Assembly (NCBI GenBank): GCA_949283125.1
Contig: CASDRK010000003.1
Coordinates: 1 to 39,513 of the forward strand
Direction: 5' to 3'
Length of the DNA stretch: 39,513 nt
DNA from: an uncultured Clostridia bacterium
GTDB taxonomy: Bacteria > Bacillota > Clostridia > Christensenellales > Borkfalkiaceae
Shown piece after piece: positions 29,892 through 38,996 of the stretch. Numbering within the stretch: the first letter of the stretch is position 1; each line of letters starts with the position of its first letter. Under the pieces are notes generated by a model that was given only the letters and a program-made list of their open reading frames with translations, had not been told where the DNA came from and did no database searches. The position numbers and the translations under genes were made by a program.

Positions 29892-30809
29892 ATGAACGAT
29901 ATCCAAAAAAAGATGCTTGAAGAGATAGCCGATCTGCACGGCGTGCCGGAGGGCGCGTACAACATCCGCGCGGACGGGCGGTCGGTCGCGTCCCGCTCCA
30001 CCGACGAGATAGAGATATGCCCCAAGCCCCGGGGCTCCGGCCTGGACATAAGGATAAAGCCCGGCACCGTAAACAAGAGCCTGCACATTCCCGTGGTGAT
30101 AGCCGAAAGCGGGCTGGAGGAGACGGTGTACAACGACTTCTATATAGGCGACGGCTGCGACGTGCTGATAGTCGCGGGCTGCGGCATAGACAACTGCGGC
30201 GGCAAGGATTCGCGCCACGACGGCATCCACCGCTTCCATGTGGGCGCGGGCTGCAAGGTGAAATACGTGGAAAAGCACTACGGTTCGGGCAGCGGCTCGG
30301 GCAGGCGCATACTCAACCCCGTCACGGAGATCGCGCTCGGCGAGGGCAGCAGCATGGAGCTGGACATGGCGCAGATAAAGGGCGTGGACTCCACCGACAG
30401 GCAGACCCGCGCCGCGCTCGCCGCGGGCGCAAGGCTCACCGTGCGCGAGCGTCTCATGACACACGGCAGCCAGAGCGCCGTCAGCCGGTACGACGTCAGT
30501 CTCGACGGCGAAGGCTCGCATGCCGACGTCATATCCCGCTCCGTGGCGCGCGACTCTTCCTTTCAGCAGTTCGACGCCCGCCTTCAGGGCAACGCGGCCT
30601 GCTCGGGACACAGCGAATGCGACTCCATAATAATGGACGACGCCCGCATATCGGCCATACCCCGTTTGGACGCCAACAACGTGGAAGCGGCGCTCATCCA
30701 CGAGGCCGCGATAGGCAAGATAGCGGGCGAGCAGATAATAAAGCTCATGACTCTCGGTCTGACCGAAAGGGAGGCCGAAGAGCAGATAATCAACGGCTTT
30801 CTGTCGTAA
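29892..30809 (+). CDS. sufB: SufB/SufD family Fe-S scaffold protein (SmsB-like)
   Basis: A 305-residue SufB/SufD family protein. The beta-helix core runs from about 90 to 230. The C-terminal signature is ACSGHSECDSIIMDD then IPRLDANNVEAALIHEAAIG: the HEA segment corresponds to the conserved H-E pair of SufB, and a Cys lies in the preceding CSGHSEC motif, as needed for cluster building. It is shorter than the 460-residue SufB and lacks the long N-terminal region, as in minimal two-gene systems. Start is 5 bp after the sufC stop, with GGAGGGG upstream. No sufS, sufU or sufD lies nearby. Confidence 0.88.
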   Translation: MNDIQKKMLEEIADLHGVPEGAYNIRADGRSVASRSTDEIEICPKPRGSGLDIRIKPGTVNKSLHIPVVIAESGLEETVYNDFYIGDGCDVLIVAGCGIDNCGGKDSRHDGIHRFHVGAGCKVKYVEKHYGSGSGSGRRILNPVTEIALGEGSSMELDMAQIKGVDSTDRQTRAALAAGARLTVRERLMTHGSQSAVSRYDVSLDGEGSHADVISRSVARDSSFQQFDARLQGNAACSGHSECDSIIMDDARISAIPRLDANNVEAALIHEAAIGKIAGEQIIKLMTLGLTEREAEEQIINGFLS

Positions 30810-30873
30810 CGCGCGGCCGGCGACGTGCGCGCGGGCATTGCGACTCAAACAAACATCGTGAGGGAAGGCGGAC

Positions 30874-31272
30874 ATGAGAGGTCTGGACGAAAGAGATTAC
30901 GAACTGATCGAGCGGGCGCGCGAGACCATCAGGCTCAATTACGACGCGGCCTGCGGAAACCATACCGTAGGTGCGGCGGTCCGCTGCGGGAGCGGCAAAA
31001 TATATGCCGGCGTCAACGTGTATTCCCTGCACGGCGCCTGCGCGGAACAGGTCGCTATCGGGACCGCCGTCACGCAGGGGGAGAGGAATTTTGAAGCCAT
31101 CGTCGCGGTGAGGGGCAGGGACGGGGACGAGATCGTGCCGCCCTGCGGCAATTGCCGCCAGTTGATGTGCGACTATATGCCGGAGTGCGAAGTCATACTT
31201 CCCGCCGCGGGGGGGATCGTAAAAATCAAAGCCGCGGAACTGCTCCCGTTCGCGTACTCCTTCAAGGACTGA
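30874..31272 (+). CDS. Cytidine deaminase-like zinc hydrolase
   Basis: A 132-residue member of the cytidine deaminase superfamily. The active site motif is HGACAEQVAIG (about 50-60), with Cys as zinc ligand and the Glu as proton shuttle, and PPCGNCRQLM (about 89-98) supplies two more cysteines. The tail reads AAELLPFAYSFKD, as in cytidine and blasticidin S deaminases (E-L-L-P-x-x-(Y/F)). Free cytidine/deoxycytidine would be the default substrate, in pyrimidine salvage; a blasticidin-like drug is possible. It lies 64 bp after the SufB-like gene, and is closed by a strong hairpin at 31286. Confidence 0.88.
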   Translation: MRGLDERDYELIERARETIRLNYDAACGNHTVGAAVRCGSGKIYAGVNVYSLHGACAEQVAIGTAVTQGERNFEAIVAVRGRDGDEIVPPCGNCRQLMCDYMPECEVILPAAGGIVKIKAAELLPFAYSFKD

Positions 31273-31285
31273 ACGAGCTTTTCTC

Positions 31286-31324
31286 CGCGCCCGCCGCAGG
31301 CAGTCTGCGGCGGGCGCGCGTTTT
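31286..31324 (+). terminator. Terminator after the deaminase gene
   Basis: Perfect 14-bp stem (31286-31299 with 31305-31318), 5-nt loop, then CGTTTT. Confidence 0.85.
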
Positions 31325-31343
31325 GTCTGCGCGGCGCAAAGAC

Positions 31344-31390
31344 AATTAAATCGTTGCGGCAGGGCGCCGTTCAGGCGCCCTGCCGCAACG
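31344..31390 (-). terminator. Terminator after the collagen-like gene
   Basis: Perfect 17-bp stem (31352-31368 with 31374-31390), 5-nt loop, followed on the minus strand by ATTTAATT. It sits right after the minus-strand gene ending at 31402, back to back with the deaminase terminator. Confidence 0.8.
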
Positions 31391-31401
31391 CGTTTCCGCG
31401 T

Positions 31402-32155
<754 letters not shown>

Positions 32156-32226
32156 TAAAGCGCGCGGGGGTTGCGGCGGTTTTTCCGCAATGTAAAATTT
32201 TCGGTAAAGTTGCATAAAATTTATGC

Positions 32227-32254
32227 ACGGGCGCGCCGCGCGCGGCGCGCCCGT
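32227..32254. repeat. 28-nt perfect palindrome
   Basis: A GC-only core flanked by ACGG/CCGT forms a perfect 28-nt palindrome in the non-coding region between the collagen-like gene and nrdD. It may be a transcript barrier or just a chance GC hairpin; no T run follows. Confidence 0.5.
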
Positions 32255-32308
32255 TTGCCCGCAAAAAGCGCCCGCAAAGCGCAAATCGCCGTCGAAAAAA
32301 GTTGCATT

Positions 32309-32395
32309 ACACAATATATTGTAAAAATGTTAAAAACTTTCATACAAGATATTGTGTGCCAGCGCTTGACTTGCGCGGCGTGCGGAGGGTATAAT
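32309..32395 (+). promoter_or_regulatory. nrdD: Distal nrdD promoter with two NrdR-type boxes
   Basis: Two 16-bp sites, ACACAATATATTGTAA (32309-32324) and ATACAAGATATTGTGT (32342-32357), match the NrdR consensus and lie 33 bp apart, about three helical turns. A promoter follows: -35 TTGACT (32366-32371), 18 bp, -10 TATAAT (32390-32395). NrdR represses ribonucleotide reductase genes when dATP is high; no nrdR gene is in this window. Confidence 0.8.
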
Positions 32396-32466
32396 ATCAA
32401 TCGTTGCGGCGCGTGGCGGGCTTCGCCCGATGGCGCGGCCTTGCAACAGGCAGTTTATCGACAGTA

Positions 32467-32549
32467 AAACAAAATATTGTGGATAACTTTAAAAAAGTTT
32501 CAATATATTGTGTTTTGCTATTGACAAACGCAGATGAGCGGCGTACAAT
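32467..32549 (+). promoter_or_regulatory. nrdD: Proximal nrdD promoter with two more NrdR-type boxes
   Basis: Two further sites, AAACAAAATATTGTGG (32467-32482) and TTTCAATATATTGTGT (32498-32513), are 31 bp apart. The promoter directly after is -35 TTGACA (32521-32526), 17 bp, -10 TACAAT (32544-32549). The unit repeats the layout of the distal promoter about 155 bp upstream. Confidence 0.8.
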
Positions 32550-32662
32550 AGTATGCGTAGAACTTTCCGCTTTAGCGGCGGGATACGCGGCGGACGCGCC
32601 GCGCGGGTAAAACAAGGAACTTTCCGTCGGGGCGGTGCCCGCCGGCGGAAAGGGGGTGACAT

Positions 32663-34789
32663 ATGAAAGTTATAAAAAGAGACGGTTCCACCGTAGATTT
32701 CGACAGAAGCAAGATAGCCAAGGCCATCGCCAAGGCCAACGAATCGGTCGATTTCGAGGACAGGATCGACGACAAGCAGATCGAAAAGATAGTTGACGAC
32801 ATAGCCGGCCGTCACCGTTCGAGGCTGCTCGTCGAAGACATTCAGGACATGGTCGAGGAAAAACTGATGGAGCTGCAGAAGTACCAGCTCATGAAGTCGT
32901 ATATCCTCTACCGTTACGAGCGCGCGCTCATCCGCAAGGCCAACACCACGGACGAGAGCATACTTTCGCTCATCAAAAACGCCAACAAGGACGTAATGGA
33001 GGAAAATTCCAACAAGAACGCCCGCACGGCGTCCACCCAGCGCGACCTCATCGCGGGCGAAGTGTCCAAGGACCTCACCCGCAGGATACTTCTGCCCGAA
33101 TATATCTCCAAGGCTCACGACGAGGGCGCCATACACTTCCACGACGCCGACTACTTCCTGCAGCCCATATTCAACTGCTGTCTCGTCAACATAGGGGACA
33201 TGCTCGACAACGGCACCGTTATGAACGGCAAGATGATAGAGAGCCCTAAATCCTTCCAGGTGGCCTGCACGATAGTCACGCAGATAATCGCGTCCGTGGC
33301 TTCCTCGCAGTACGGCGGACAGTCCGTAAACGTTGCGCATCTGGGCAAATATCTCCGCCGCACGCGCGAAAAATATCAGCGTCAGTGCGACGAACGCTTC
33401 GGCGACGGCGTCTCCGAGGAGGAGAAGAAGGCGTTCATCGACATGAGACTCAAAGACGAGCTCAAGGCCGGCGTGCAGACCATACAGTATCAGATAAACA
33501 CGCTCATGACCACCAACGGTCAGTCGCCCTTCGTCACGCTGTTCATGTATCTGGACGACAACGATCCCTATATCGAAGAGAACGCGATGATAATAGAGGA
33601 GATACTCCGCCAGCGCTATCAGGGCATCAAGAACGAAGTGGGCGTGTACGTAACGCCCGCATTCCCCAAGCTGGTGTACGTTCTGGACGAAAACAACTGC
33701 CTTAAGGGCGGCAAGTACGACTATCTTACCAAACTTGCGGTCAAGTGCTCCTCCAAGCGGCTCTATCCCGACTACATCTCGGCCAAAAAGATGCGCGAAA
33801 ATTACGAAGGCAACGTGTTCTCGCCCATGGGCTGCCGTTCATTCCTGTCCCCCTGGAAGGACGAAAACGGCAACTACAAGTTCGAAGGCCGCTTCAATCA
33901 GGGCGTGGTGTCCATCAACCTGCCCCAGTGCGGCATATTGGCCAAGGGCGACGAAAAGAAATTCTGGGAAATTCTCGAAGAGCGGCTTCAGCTCTGCTTT
34001 GAAGCGCTCATGGTGCGCCACAACGCGCTCAAGGGCGTGATATCCGACGTGTCGCCCGTGCACTGGCAGTACGGCGCAATAGCCCGCCTTGAAAAGGGCG
34101 AAAAGATAGATAAGTTCCTGTACGGCGGTTATTCCTCGATATCTTTGGGATATATAGGCCTGTACGAGGTCACAAAGCTCGTCAAGGGCGTGTCGCACAC
34201 CCAGCCCGAGGGCGAAAAATTCGCCGTGAAGGTTATGCAGTGCCTTCGCGACCACTGCGAAAAGTGGAAGAAGGAGACCAATATCGGTTTCGCCCTGTAC
34301 GGCACCCCGGCGGAGAGCCTGTGCTACCGCTTCGCCCGCATCGACAAGGAGCGCTTCGGCACCATTCCCGACGTCACCGACAAGGGCTACTATACCAACA
34401 GCTATCACGTGGACGTGCGCGAACATATCGACGCGTTCTCCAAGTTCAGATTTGAAAGCCAGTTCCAGCAGATATCCTCCGGCGGCGCCATTTCGTATGT
34501 GGAGATACCCAACATGCGCAACAACCTCACCGCCCTCGAGGACGTGGTCAAGTTCATCTACGACAATATCCAGTACGCCGAATTCAACACCAAATCGGAT
34601 TACTGTCAGGTGTGCGGCTTCGACGGAGAAATAATCATAAACGACGACAACGAATGGGAGTGCCCCGTCTGCCACAACAAGGACCAGCGCAAGATGAACG
34701 TCACCCGCCGCACCTGCGGATATCTGGGCGAAAATTTCTGGAACGTCGGCAAGACGAAGGAAATAAAGGCCCGCGTGCTCCATCTTTAA
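32663..34789 (+). CDS. nrdD: Anaerobic ribonucleoside-triphosphate reductase (class III)
   Basis: A 708-residue oxygen-sensitive class III ribonucleotide reductase that makes dNTPs from NTPs. An ATP-cone (about 1-92: MKVIKRDGSTVDFDRSKIAK) is the allosteric activity site. The barrel follows with FHDADYFLQPIFNCCLVN and SPMGCRSFLSP. The zinc site near the end has CQVCGF and ECPVCHN. The glycyl-radical motif RRTCGYLGENFWNVG has Gly686 as the radical residue, 22 residues from the C-terminus. A GGAAAGGGGGTG ribosome site precedes the ATG. Regulated by four NrdR-type boxes. The activase nrdG follows. Confidence 0.98.
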   Translation: MKVIKRDGSTVDFDRSKIAKAIAKANESVDFEDRIDDKQIEKIVDDIAGRHRSRLLVEDIQDMVEEKLMELQKYQLMKSYILYRYERALIRKANTTDESILSLIKNANKDVMEENSNKNARTASTQRDLIAGEVSKDLTRRILLPEYISKAHDEGAIHFHDADYFLQPIFNCCLVNIGDMLDNGTVMNGKMIESPKSFQVACTIVTQIIASVASSQYGGQSVNVAHLGKYLRRTREKYQRQCDERFGDGVSEEEKKAFIDMRLKDELKAGVQTIQYQINTLMTTNGQSPFVTLFMYLDDNDPYIEENAMIIEEILRQRYQGIKNEVGVYVTPAFPKLVYVLDENNCLKGGKYDYLTKLAVKCSSKRLYPDYISAKKMRENYEGNVFSPMGCRSFLSPWKDENGNYKFEGRFNQGVVSINLPQCGILAKGDEKKFWEILEERLQLCFEALMVRHNALKGVISDVSPVHWQYGAIARLEKGEKIDKFLYGGYSSISLGYIGLYEVTKLVKGVSHTQPEGEKFAVKVMQCLRDHCEKWKKETNIGFALYGTPAESLCYRFARIDKERFGTIPDVTDKGYYTNSYHVDVREHIDAFSKFRFESQFQQISSGGAISYVEIPNMRNNLTALEDVVKFIYDNIQYAEFNTKSDYCQVCGFDGEIIINDDNEWECPVCHNKDQRKMNVTRRTCGYLGENFWNVGKTKEIKARVLHL

Positions 34790-34810
34790 AATATCCGAAA
34801 GGACAGATGA

Positions 34811-34891
34811 TTTGTCGGCGAATGCTTTCGCCGACAAATTTATATCCCCGCCGGCGCGGCGCCGGGCTCCTGCGCGTCGCGCCGGCGGGGA
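34811..34891 (+). promoter_or_regulatory. Two hairpins between nrdD and nrdG
   Basis: A first hairpin with ATTTGTCGGCGAA arms (about 34811-34838) is followed by a longer GC hairpin with CCCCGCCGGCGCG arms (about 34846-34890). Neither has a T run. They may act as an mRNA processing site or partial terminator that lowers nrdG relative to nrdD. Confidence 0.5.
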
Positions 34892-34906
34892 ATTCGCGAG
34901 GGAACA

Positions 34907-35440
34907 ATGAATTACGCTAAAATAAAGTGGACTGATATTTCCAACGGCCCCGGGGTAAGGGTGTCGCTCTACGTGAGCGGCTGCCGCAATCACTGCAAGG
35001 GATGCTTCAATCCCGAAACGTGGGATTTTGGCTACGGCCAGCCCTTTACCCGCGAGGTGGAGGACAGCATAATCGAGGGCATGCGGCCCGATTACATCAA
35101 GGGCTTCACGCTCGTCGGCGGCGATCCCTTCGAGCCAGAAAACCAGAAGGCGCTCGCGCCGTTTCTGAAGCGGCTGCGCGCCGAATATCCCGAAAAGTCC
35201 TTCTGGTGCTTTACCGGGTACGACTATGAAAAAGATCTTCTCACCGGCAAGCTGGGCGACGCCGACCTCGTGGCGGACATGCTGTCCTGTCTGGACGTGC
35301 TCGTCGACGGGCGGTTCGTGGAGGAGCTGAAGGATCTAAACCTGAAGTTCAAGGGCTCGTCCAATCAGCGCACCATACTCGTGCAGGAAAGCCTGAAGAC
35401 GGACGAAGTGGTGCTCTGGGACGAGGAGACGGTGGTGTAG
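34907..35440 (+). CDS. nrdG: Anaerobic ribonucleotide reductase activating protein
   Basis: A 177-residue radical SAM activase that makes the glycyl radical on NrdD. The cluster motif CRNHCKGC has Cys26, Cys30 and Cys33. GFTLVGGDPFEPENQKALAP is the GGE-like SAM-binding motif, and the C-terminal KGSSNQRTILVQESL is typical of NrdG. GAGGGAACA precedes the ATG. It lies 117 bp after nrdD, separated by two hairpins, and has no visible promoter of its own. Confidence 0.97.
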   Translation: MNYAKIKWTDISNGPGVRVSLYVSGCRNHCKGCFNPETWDFGYGQPFTREVEDSIIEGMRPDYIKGFTLVGGDPFEPENQKALAPFLKRLRAEYPEKSFWCFTGYDYEKDLLTGKLGDADLVADMLSCLDVLVDGRFVEELKDLNLKFKGSSNQRTILVQESLKTDEVVLWDEETVV

Positions 35441-35568
35441 ACCGCCCGCGCGGCGCAAATTTTTTCCGCCCCGCTTCAATCGCGCGGCAACGGCCGCCAT
35501 GCGCCGGCAAAGGCGCGGGCCGCATCGCGCGCGGCGAAGCCGCGACGGCTTTTTAAGGAGATAATATC

Positions 35569-36012
35569 ATGCACATGCAAGTAAAGATAAAAAAACTCAA
35601 CAGTGACGCGCAGTTGCCCGTCTACGGCAGTCCGCACGCGGCCGGGGCGGATCTGTTCGCCTGCATCGGGGAGGACGTGACGGTGCAGCCGCATCAGACC
35701 GTGATGATCCCCACCGGCCTTGCCGTGGAGCTGCCCGCGGGCTACGCCGGATTCATCTATGCAAGGAGCGGTCTCGCCTCCAAGCGCGATCTCGCCCCCG
35801 CGAACAAGGTGGGCGTGGTGGATTGCGATTACCGCGGGGAGGTCAAAGTCGCCCTGCACAACCACGGCGAAACGCCCCGCACCGTTGCGCGCGGCGAGCG
35901 CATAGCGCAGCTTGTCGTGGCGCCGTACGTCGTTGCGCGGTTCGATGAGGCGGAGGAGCTCTCCGACACCGTTCGCGGCGAGGGCGGATTCGGCTCCACC
36001 GGCAGCAGATAA
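35569..36012 (+). CDS. dut: dUTP diphosphatase
   Basis: A 147-residue trimeric dUTPase that hydrolyses dUTP to dUMP, keeping uracil out of DNA and feeding thymidylate synthesis. The five motifs are present: 1 HAAGADLFA, 2 ARSGLASKR, 3 GVVDCDYRGEVKVALHNHG, 4 RGERIAQLVV, and 5 RGEGGFGSTG, the P-loop-like tail that closes on the active site. AAGGAG lies 8 nt before the ATG. It follows nrdG and fits the dNTP-supply theme, though a 128-bp gap without clear promoter lies between. Confidence 0.97.
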   Translation: MHMQVKIKKLNSDAQLPVYGSPHAAGADLFACIGEDVTVQPHQTVMIPTGLAVELPAGYAGFIYARSGLASKRDLAPANKVGVVDCDYRGEVKVALHNHGETPRTVARGERIAQLVVAPYVVARFDEAEELSDTVRGEGGFGSTGSR

Positions 36013-36048
36013 ACTCCGTAATGTCAAATAAATTCATTTTGTGTCCGC

Positions 36049-36074
36049 GGCGCGCGAAAAATTTTTCGCGCGCC
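36049..36074 (+). terminator. Palindromic hairpin after dut
   Basis: A 26-nt perfect palindrome (GGCGCGCGAAAAA and its complement). A weak T-rich tract (CTTATTTTA) follows. Confidence 0.55.
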
Positions 36075-36094
36075 CTTATTTTACCTTTCAGCGA

Positions 36095-36123
36095 TTGACA
36101 CGGCGGGTTATTTGTAATAAAAT
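36095..36123 (+). promoter_or_regulatory. Promoter of the ROK-rex operon
   Basis: -35 TTGACA (36095-36100), 17 bp, -10 TAAAAT (36118-36123). About 100 nt of leader precede the ATG, with a GC hairpin near 36160-36195. No Rex palindrome (TTGTGAA..TTCACAA) was found. Confidence 0.75.
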
Positions 36124-36227
36124 ATTAGATAGATTTATAACGAATATTTTTTCGTCGTCCGCGCGGCGGCGGCGAAGGCTGAAGCGCCTTCCCGCGGGCG
36201 TCTGCCGGAACGGCCGGAGAGAGACGT

Positions 36228-37169
36228 ATGGAGTATTATATCGGTCTTGACATAGGCGGCACTTTCGTAAAGGGGGTGTGCGTGACCGCCGCGGGGGAGG
36301 TGCTTGCGGAGGACAAGTGCCCCACCGGCAGCGAACAGGGCGGGGGCGCGATGTGCGACAACATAGCCGCGCTGTGCCGCTCGCTTTTGAGCCGCGTGCC
36401 CGAAGGCAGGCTTGCCGGCATAGGCGCCGACTGCCCCGGCATGATAACTGGCGGCGTCGTAAAGTTTGCGGGCAATCTCGGTCTGAAGGATTTTCCCCTC
36501 GCGGATGAGCTGGAAAAACGCCTCGGCATGCGCGCGGAGCTGGCCAACGACGCCCACGCCGCTGCGCTGGGCGAGGCCGTGTTCGGCGCCGGAAGAAACT
36601 ATAAAAATTCCATTCTCGTCACCCTCGGCACGGGCGTCGGCGGCGGCATAGTCATAGACGGAAAGCTGTTTGAAGGCGGTTTTGCAGTGGGCACGGAGAT
36701 AGGGCACATGGTCATAGAGCGTCACGGCGAAATGTGCACCTGCGGCAGGCGCGGCTGCTTCGAGCGGTATGCTTCCGCAACGGCGCTCACTCGCCGCACA
36801 AAATACGCAATGGAGGAGGACGCCGGTTCGGCCATGTGGAGCAAGTACACTTCCGATACCTGCACGGGCAAGACGGCGTTTGAATTCATGGATACCGACA
36901 GGACGGCGCGCGAAGTTGTGGACTGGTACATAAAGTATCTTGCGTGCGGTCTGGTCAATCTGGCCAACATATTCCGCCCCGAGGTCATAATGCTCGGCGG
37001 CGGCGTGGCGGCGCAGGGCGAGCGGCTTACAGAGCCCCTGCAGGCCGTTATGGACAAGGAAATTTTCGGCGGCAACGGCTTTGCCGCGGTAAAGATAGTG
37101 CCCGCCTCGCTCGGCAACAGCGCCGGGGCGATGGGCGCGGCCGCGCTCTGCATGAAGAGCGGAAGATAA
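36228..37169 (+). CDS. ROK family sugar kinase (glucokinase-like)
   Basis: A 313-residue ROK kinase. The phosphate-binding start is YIGLDIGGTFVKGVCV. Acceptor motifs are ANDAHAAALGE and LVTLGTGVGGGIVIDGKLF. The ROK zinc motif is CTCGRRGCFERYAS, preceded by EIGHMVIERHG with the conserved catalytic-site E and H. Glucose is the most likely substrate given the family and length. GGAGAGAG lies before the ATG. rex follows after 11 bp, so the kinase and the NADH sensor are cotranscribed. Confidence 0.93.
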   Translation: MEYYIGLDIGGTFVKGVCVTAAGEVLAEDKCPTGSEQGGGAMCDNIAALCRSLLSRVPEGRLAGIGADCPGMITGGVVKFAGNLGLKDFPLADELEKRLGMRAELANDAHAAALGEAVFGAGRNYKNSILVTLGTGVGGGIVIDGKLFEGGFAVGTEIGHMVIERHGEMCTCGRRGCFERYASATALTRRTKYAMEEDAGSAMWSKYTSDTCTGKTAFEFMDTDRTAREVVDWYIKYLACGLVNLANIFRPEVIMLGGGVAAQGERLTEPLQAVMDKEIFGGNGFAAVKIVPASLGNSAGAMGAAALCMKSGR

Positions 37170-37180
37170 GGAGGATAAAT

Positions 37181-37798
37181 ATGAGCAGGGACATACCCGA
37201 ATTTTCGCTGCAGAGAATGCCGGTGTATCTGAACTATCTGCGCACTCTGCCCGACGACGGAACTTACAACTACATATCCTCGGGCGCGATGGCGCAGGCA
37301 CTCGGCCTCGGCGAAGTGCTGGTAAGAAAGGATCTGGCCTATACCGGCTGCGCCGGCAGGCCAAAGGTGGGTTATCCGCGCGTGGAGCTCATCGCCGCGA
37401 TCGAAAAGTTCCTGCGCATAAACGACAAAAAATGCGCCGTTCTGGTGGGCGCGGGCGGACTGGGCAGCGCGCTTTTAAGTTACGGCGGTTTTGAAAACTA
37501 CGGCATAGAGCTCGTGTGCGCCTTCGACACCTCCCCCGAAAAGATAGGCACATATATAGGGGGCAAGCCCGTGCTCTCCATGGACGAGCTGAACGAAGGC
37601 TGCAAAAAGTACGGCGCGGTGATGGCAATAATTGCCGTGCCCGCTCCGGCGGCGCAGCAGACGGCGGAGCGGCTGTGCGCCGCGGGAATAAAGGCCATGC
37701 TCAACTTCGCGCCCGCGCAGATAACGACGGGCGGCGACGTCAAGGTCATCAATATCGACGTTGCGGCCAACCTTGCCATACTCGCTTCCATGCTCTGA
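37181..37798 (+). CDS. rex: Redox-sensing transcriptional repressor Rex
   Basis: A 205-residue Rex. The N-terminal winged helix (about 10-75) contains VYLNYLRTLPDDG and SSGAMAQALGLGEVLVRKDL. The Rossmann part has VLVGAGGLGSALLSYGGF with the GxGxxG at 90-95, and the C-terminal domain-swapped helix ends LAILASML. Rex releases DNA when NADH/NAD+ is high and controls fermentation genes. The A-x-A-L-G-L-(G/S)-x-x-x-V-R-K-D recognition region is intact. AAGGAGG lies before the ATG. It is cotranscribed with the ROK kinase. Confidence 0.97.
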   Translation: MSRDIPEFSLQRMPVYLNYLRTLPDDGTYNYISSGAMAQALGLGEVLVRKDLAYTGCAGRPKVGYPRVELIAAIEKFLRINDKKCAVLVGAGGLGSALLSYGGFENYGIELVCAFDTSPEKIGTYIGGKPVLSMDELNEGCKKYGAVMAIIAVPAPAAQQTAERLCAAGIKAMLNFAPAQITTGGDVKVINIDVAANLAILASML

Positions 37799-37816
37799 AA
37801 TGCGTTTGTGTATTTT

Positions 37817-37847
37817 GCCCACTCTACCGTCGGTAGAGCGGGCTTTT
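37817..37847 (+). terminator. Terminator after rex
   Basis: Arms GCCC-CTCTACC and GGTAGAG-GGGC (37817-37828 with 37832-37843, one mismatch) around a 3-nt loop, then TTTT. GTAGAG recurs at 37833, 37854 and 37874, spaced 20-21 bp. Confidence 0.85.
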
Positions 37848-37899
37848 CAATGTGTAGAGCGGCTCTGCCGGGCGTAGAGAAGTTTTTGCGGCGCAGGCG

Positions 37900-37928
37900 T
37901 TGACAAATCAACGGGAGCAATTTAAAAT
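37900..37928 (+). promoter_or_regulatory. Promoter of the DegV gene
   Basis: -35 TTGACA (37900-37905), 17 bp, -10 TAAAAT (37923-37928). Confidence 0.85.
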
Positions 37929-37995
37929 GCCGGTGTATTCAAATCAGGCGGCCGCGGCGCGGACATGCGCGCCGCGGCCGCCCGGAGGTATCAAA

Positions 37996-38886
37996 ATGAA
38001 AGATTACAAAATAACCTGTTGTTCCACCTGCGACATAACGGCCGAACATCTCGCTTCGCTCGGCATAGCTTTTGCAAAGTATCATTACATCATCGACGGC
38101 GTCGACCACCCCGACGATCTGTTCGTCTCGTCCACGCCCGAACAGTTTTACGGCGCGATAGACGGCGGCGCGCTGCCCACCACGTCGCAGGTCACGCCGG
38201 AGGAACTCGTCCGGCTCTGGTCGCCCATCCTCGCCCAAGGCTGCGACGTTCTGCACATAGAGTTCTCGTCCGGGCTGTCGGGCGGGTACGCCTCGGCGCT
38301 CGCCGCGCAGGAGGAGGTGAAGGCCGCCTTCCCCGAAAGGAAGGTGGTGGTCGTGGATTCGCTCGCCGCGTCGGCAGGCTACGGGCTGCTCGTGGACAAG
38401 GCCGCCGAACTCAAGGCGGGCGGCATGGGGCTGGAAGCCCTTGCCACATGGCTGGAGGAGAACAAGCTGCGCCTGCGTCACTGGTTCTTTTCCACCAATC
38501 TGCAGCACTTCAGGCGCGGCGGAAGGATCTCCGGCACGGCCGCAACCATAGGCAGCCTTTTAAAGATATGCCCCGTAATGGACGTGAACAGTCAGGGCAA
38601 GCTCATCATCCGCAAAAAAGTGACCGGCAAAAAGAAGGCCATAAACGAGATGTACGAAATAATGCGCGCGCAGGCCGAAGGCGGCGAAAATTACGGCGGC
38701 AAATGCTACATCAGTCATTCGCGCGTCATCGACGACGCCGCAAAACTTGCCGGCATGATCGAGCAGGGCTTCCCCAAGCTCAACGGCAAGGTGGAAATAA
38801 ACAATATCGGCACGGTAATAGGTTCTCACACCGGCCCCGGCACCGTGGCGCTGTTCTTTTTCAGCTCCTCCAAGCGCGAACTGTAA
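37996..38886 (+). CDS. DegV family fatty acid-binding protein
   Basis: A 296-residue DegV/FakB-type protein. It binds a fatty acid in a long tunnel and presents it to the kinase FakA. Typical segments are LPTTSQVTPEELVRLW (T-S-Q/S-P motif), VLHIEFSSGLSGGYASA (the S-S-x-L-S-G-T-like fatty acid carboxylate site), VVVDSLAASAGYGLLV, and FRRGGRISGTAATIGSLLKI. The C-terminal IGSHTGPGTVALFF is the conserved (I/V)G-x-H-(T/V)-G-P-G loop. The ATG at 37996 has GGAGG 7 nt upstream; the open frame extends upstream into the promoter. The terminator lies at 38910. No fakA gene is near. Confidence 0.94.
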   Translation: MKDYKITCCSTCDITAEHLASLGIAFAKYHYIIDGVDHPDDLFVSSTPEQFYGAIDGGALPTTSQVTPEELVRLWSPILAQGCDVLHIEFSSGLSGGYASALAAQEEVKAAFPERKVVVVDSLAASAGYGLLVDKAAELKAGGMGLEALATWLEENKLRLRHWFFSTNLQHFRRGGRISGTAATIGSLLKICPVMDVNSQGKLIIRKKVTGKKKAINEMYEIMRAQAEGGENYGGKCYISHSRVIDDAAKLAGMIEQGFPKLNGKVEINNIGTVIGSHTGPGTVALFFFSSSKREL

Positions 38887-38909
38887 GCAAGCTCCGCGCA
38901 TAAATGCGC

Positions 38910-38943
38910 AAAATACCCGCCGTTTTTTTTGGCGGGTATTTTT
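38910..38943. terminator. Terminator after the DegV gene
   Basis: Perfect 12-bp stem (38910-38921 with 38931-38942) with a T-rich loop, then TTTT. AT pairs at the base make it work in both directions. Confidence 0.92.
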
Positions 38944-38996
38944 CAGGCCTGAAGGCGGCGCAGTCTATCCTCAGCCGCGGCGCAGTATAATATTGC

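Noticed and set aside
36013-36227. Rex operator before the ROK-rex operon
   Set aside because: No TTGTGAA..TTCACAA-like palindrome was found near the promoter.
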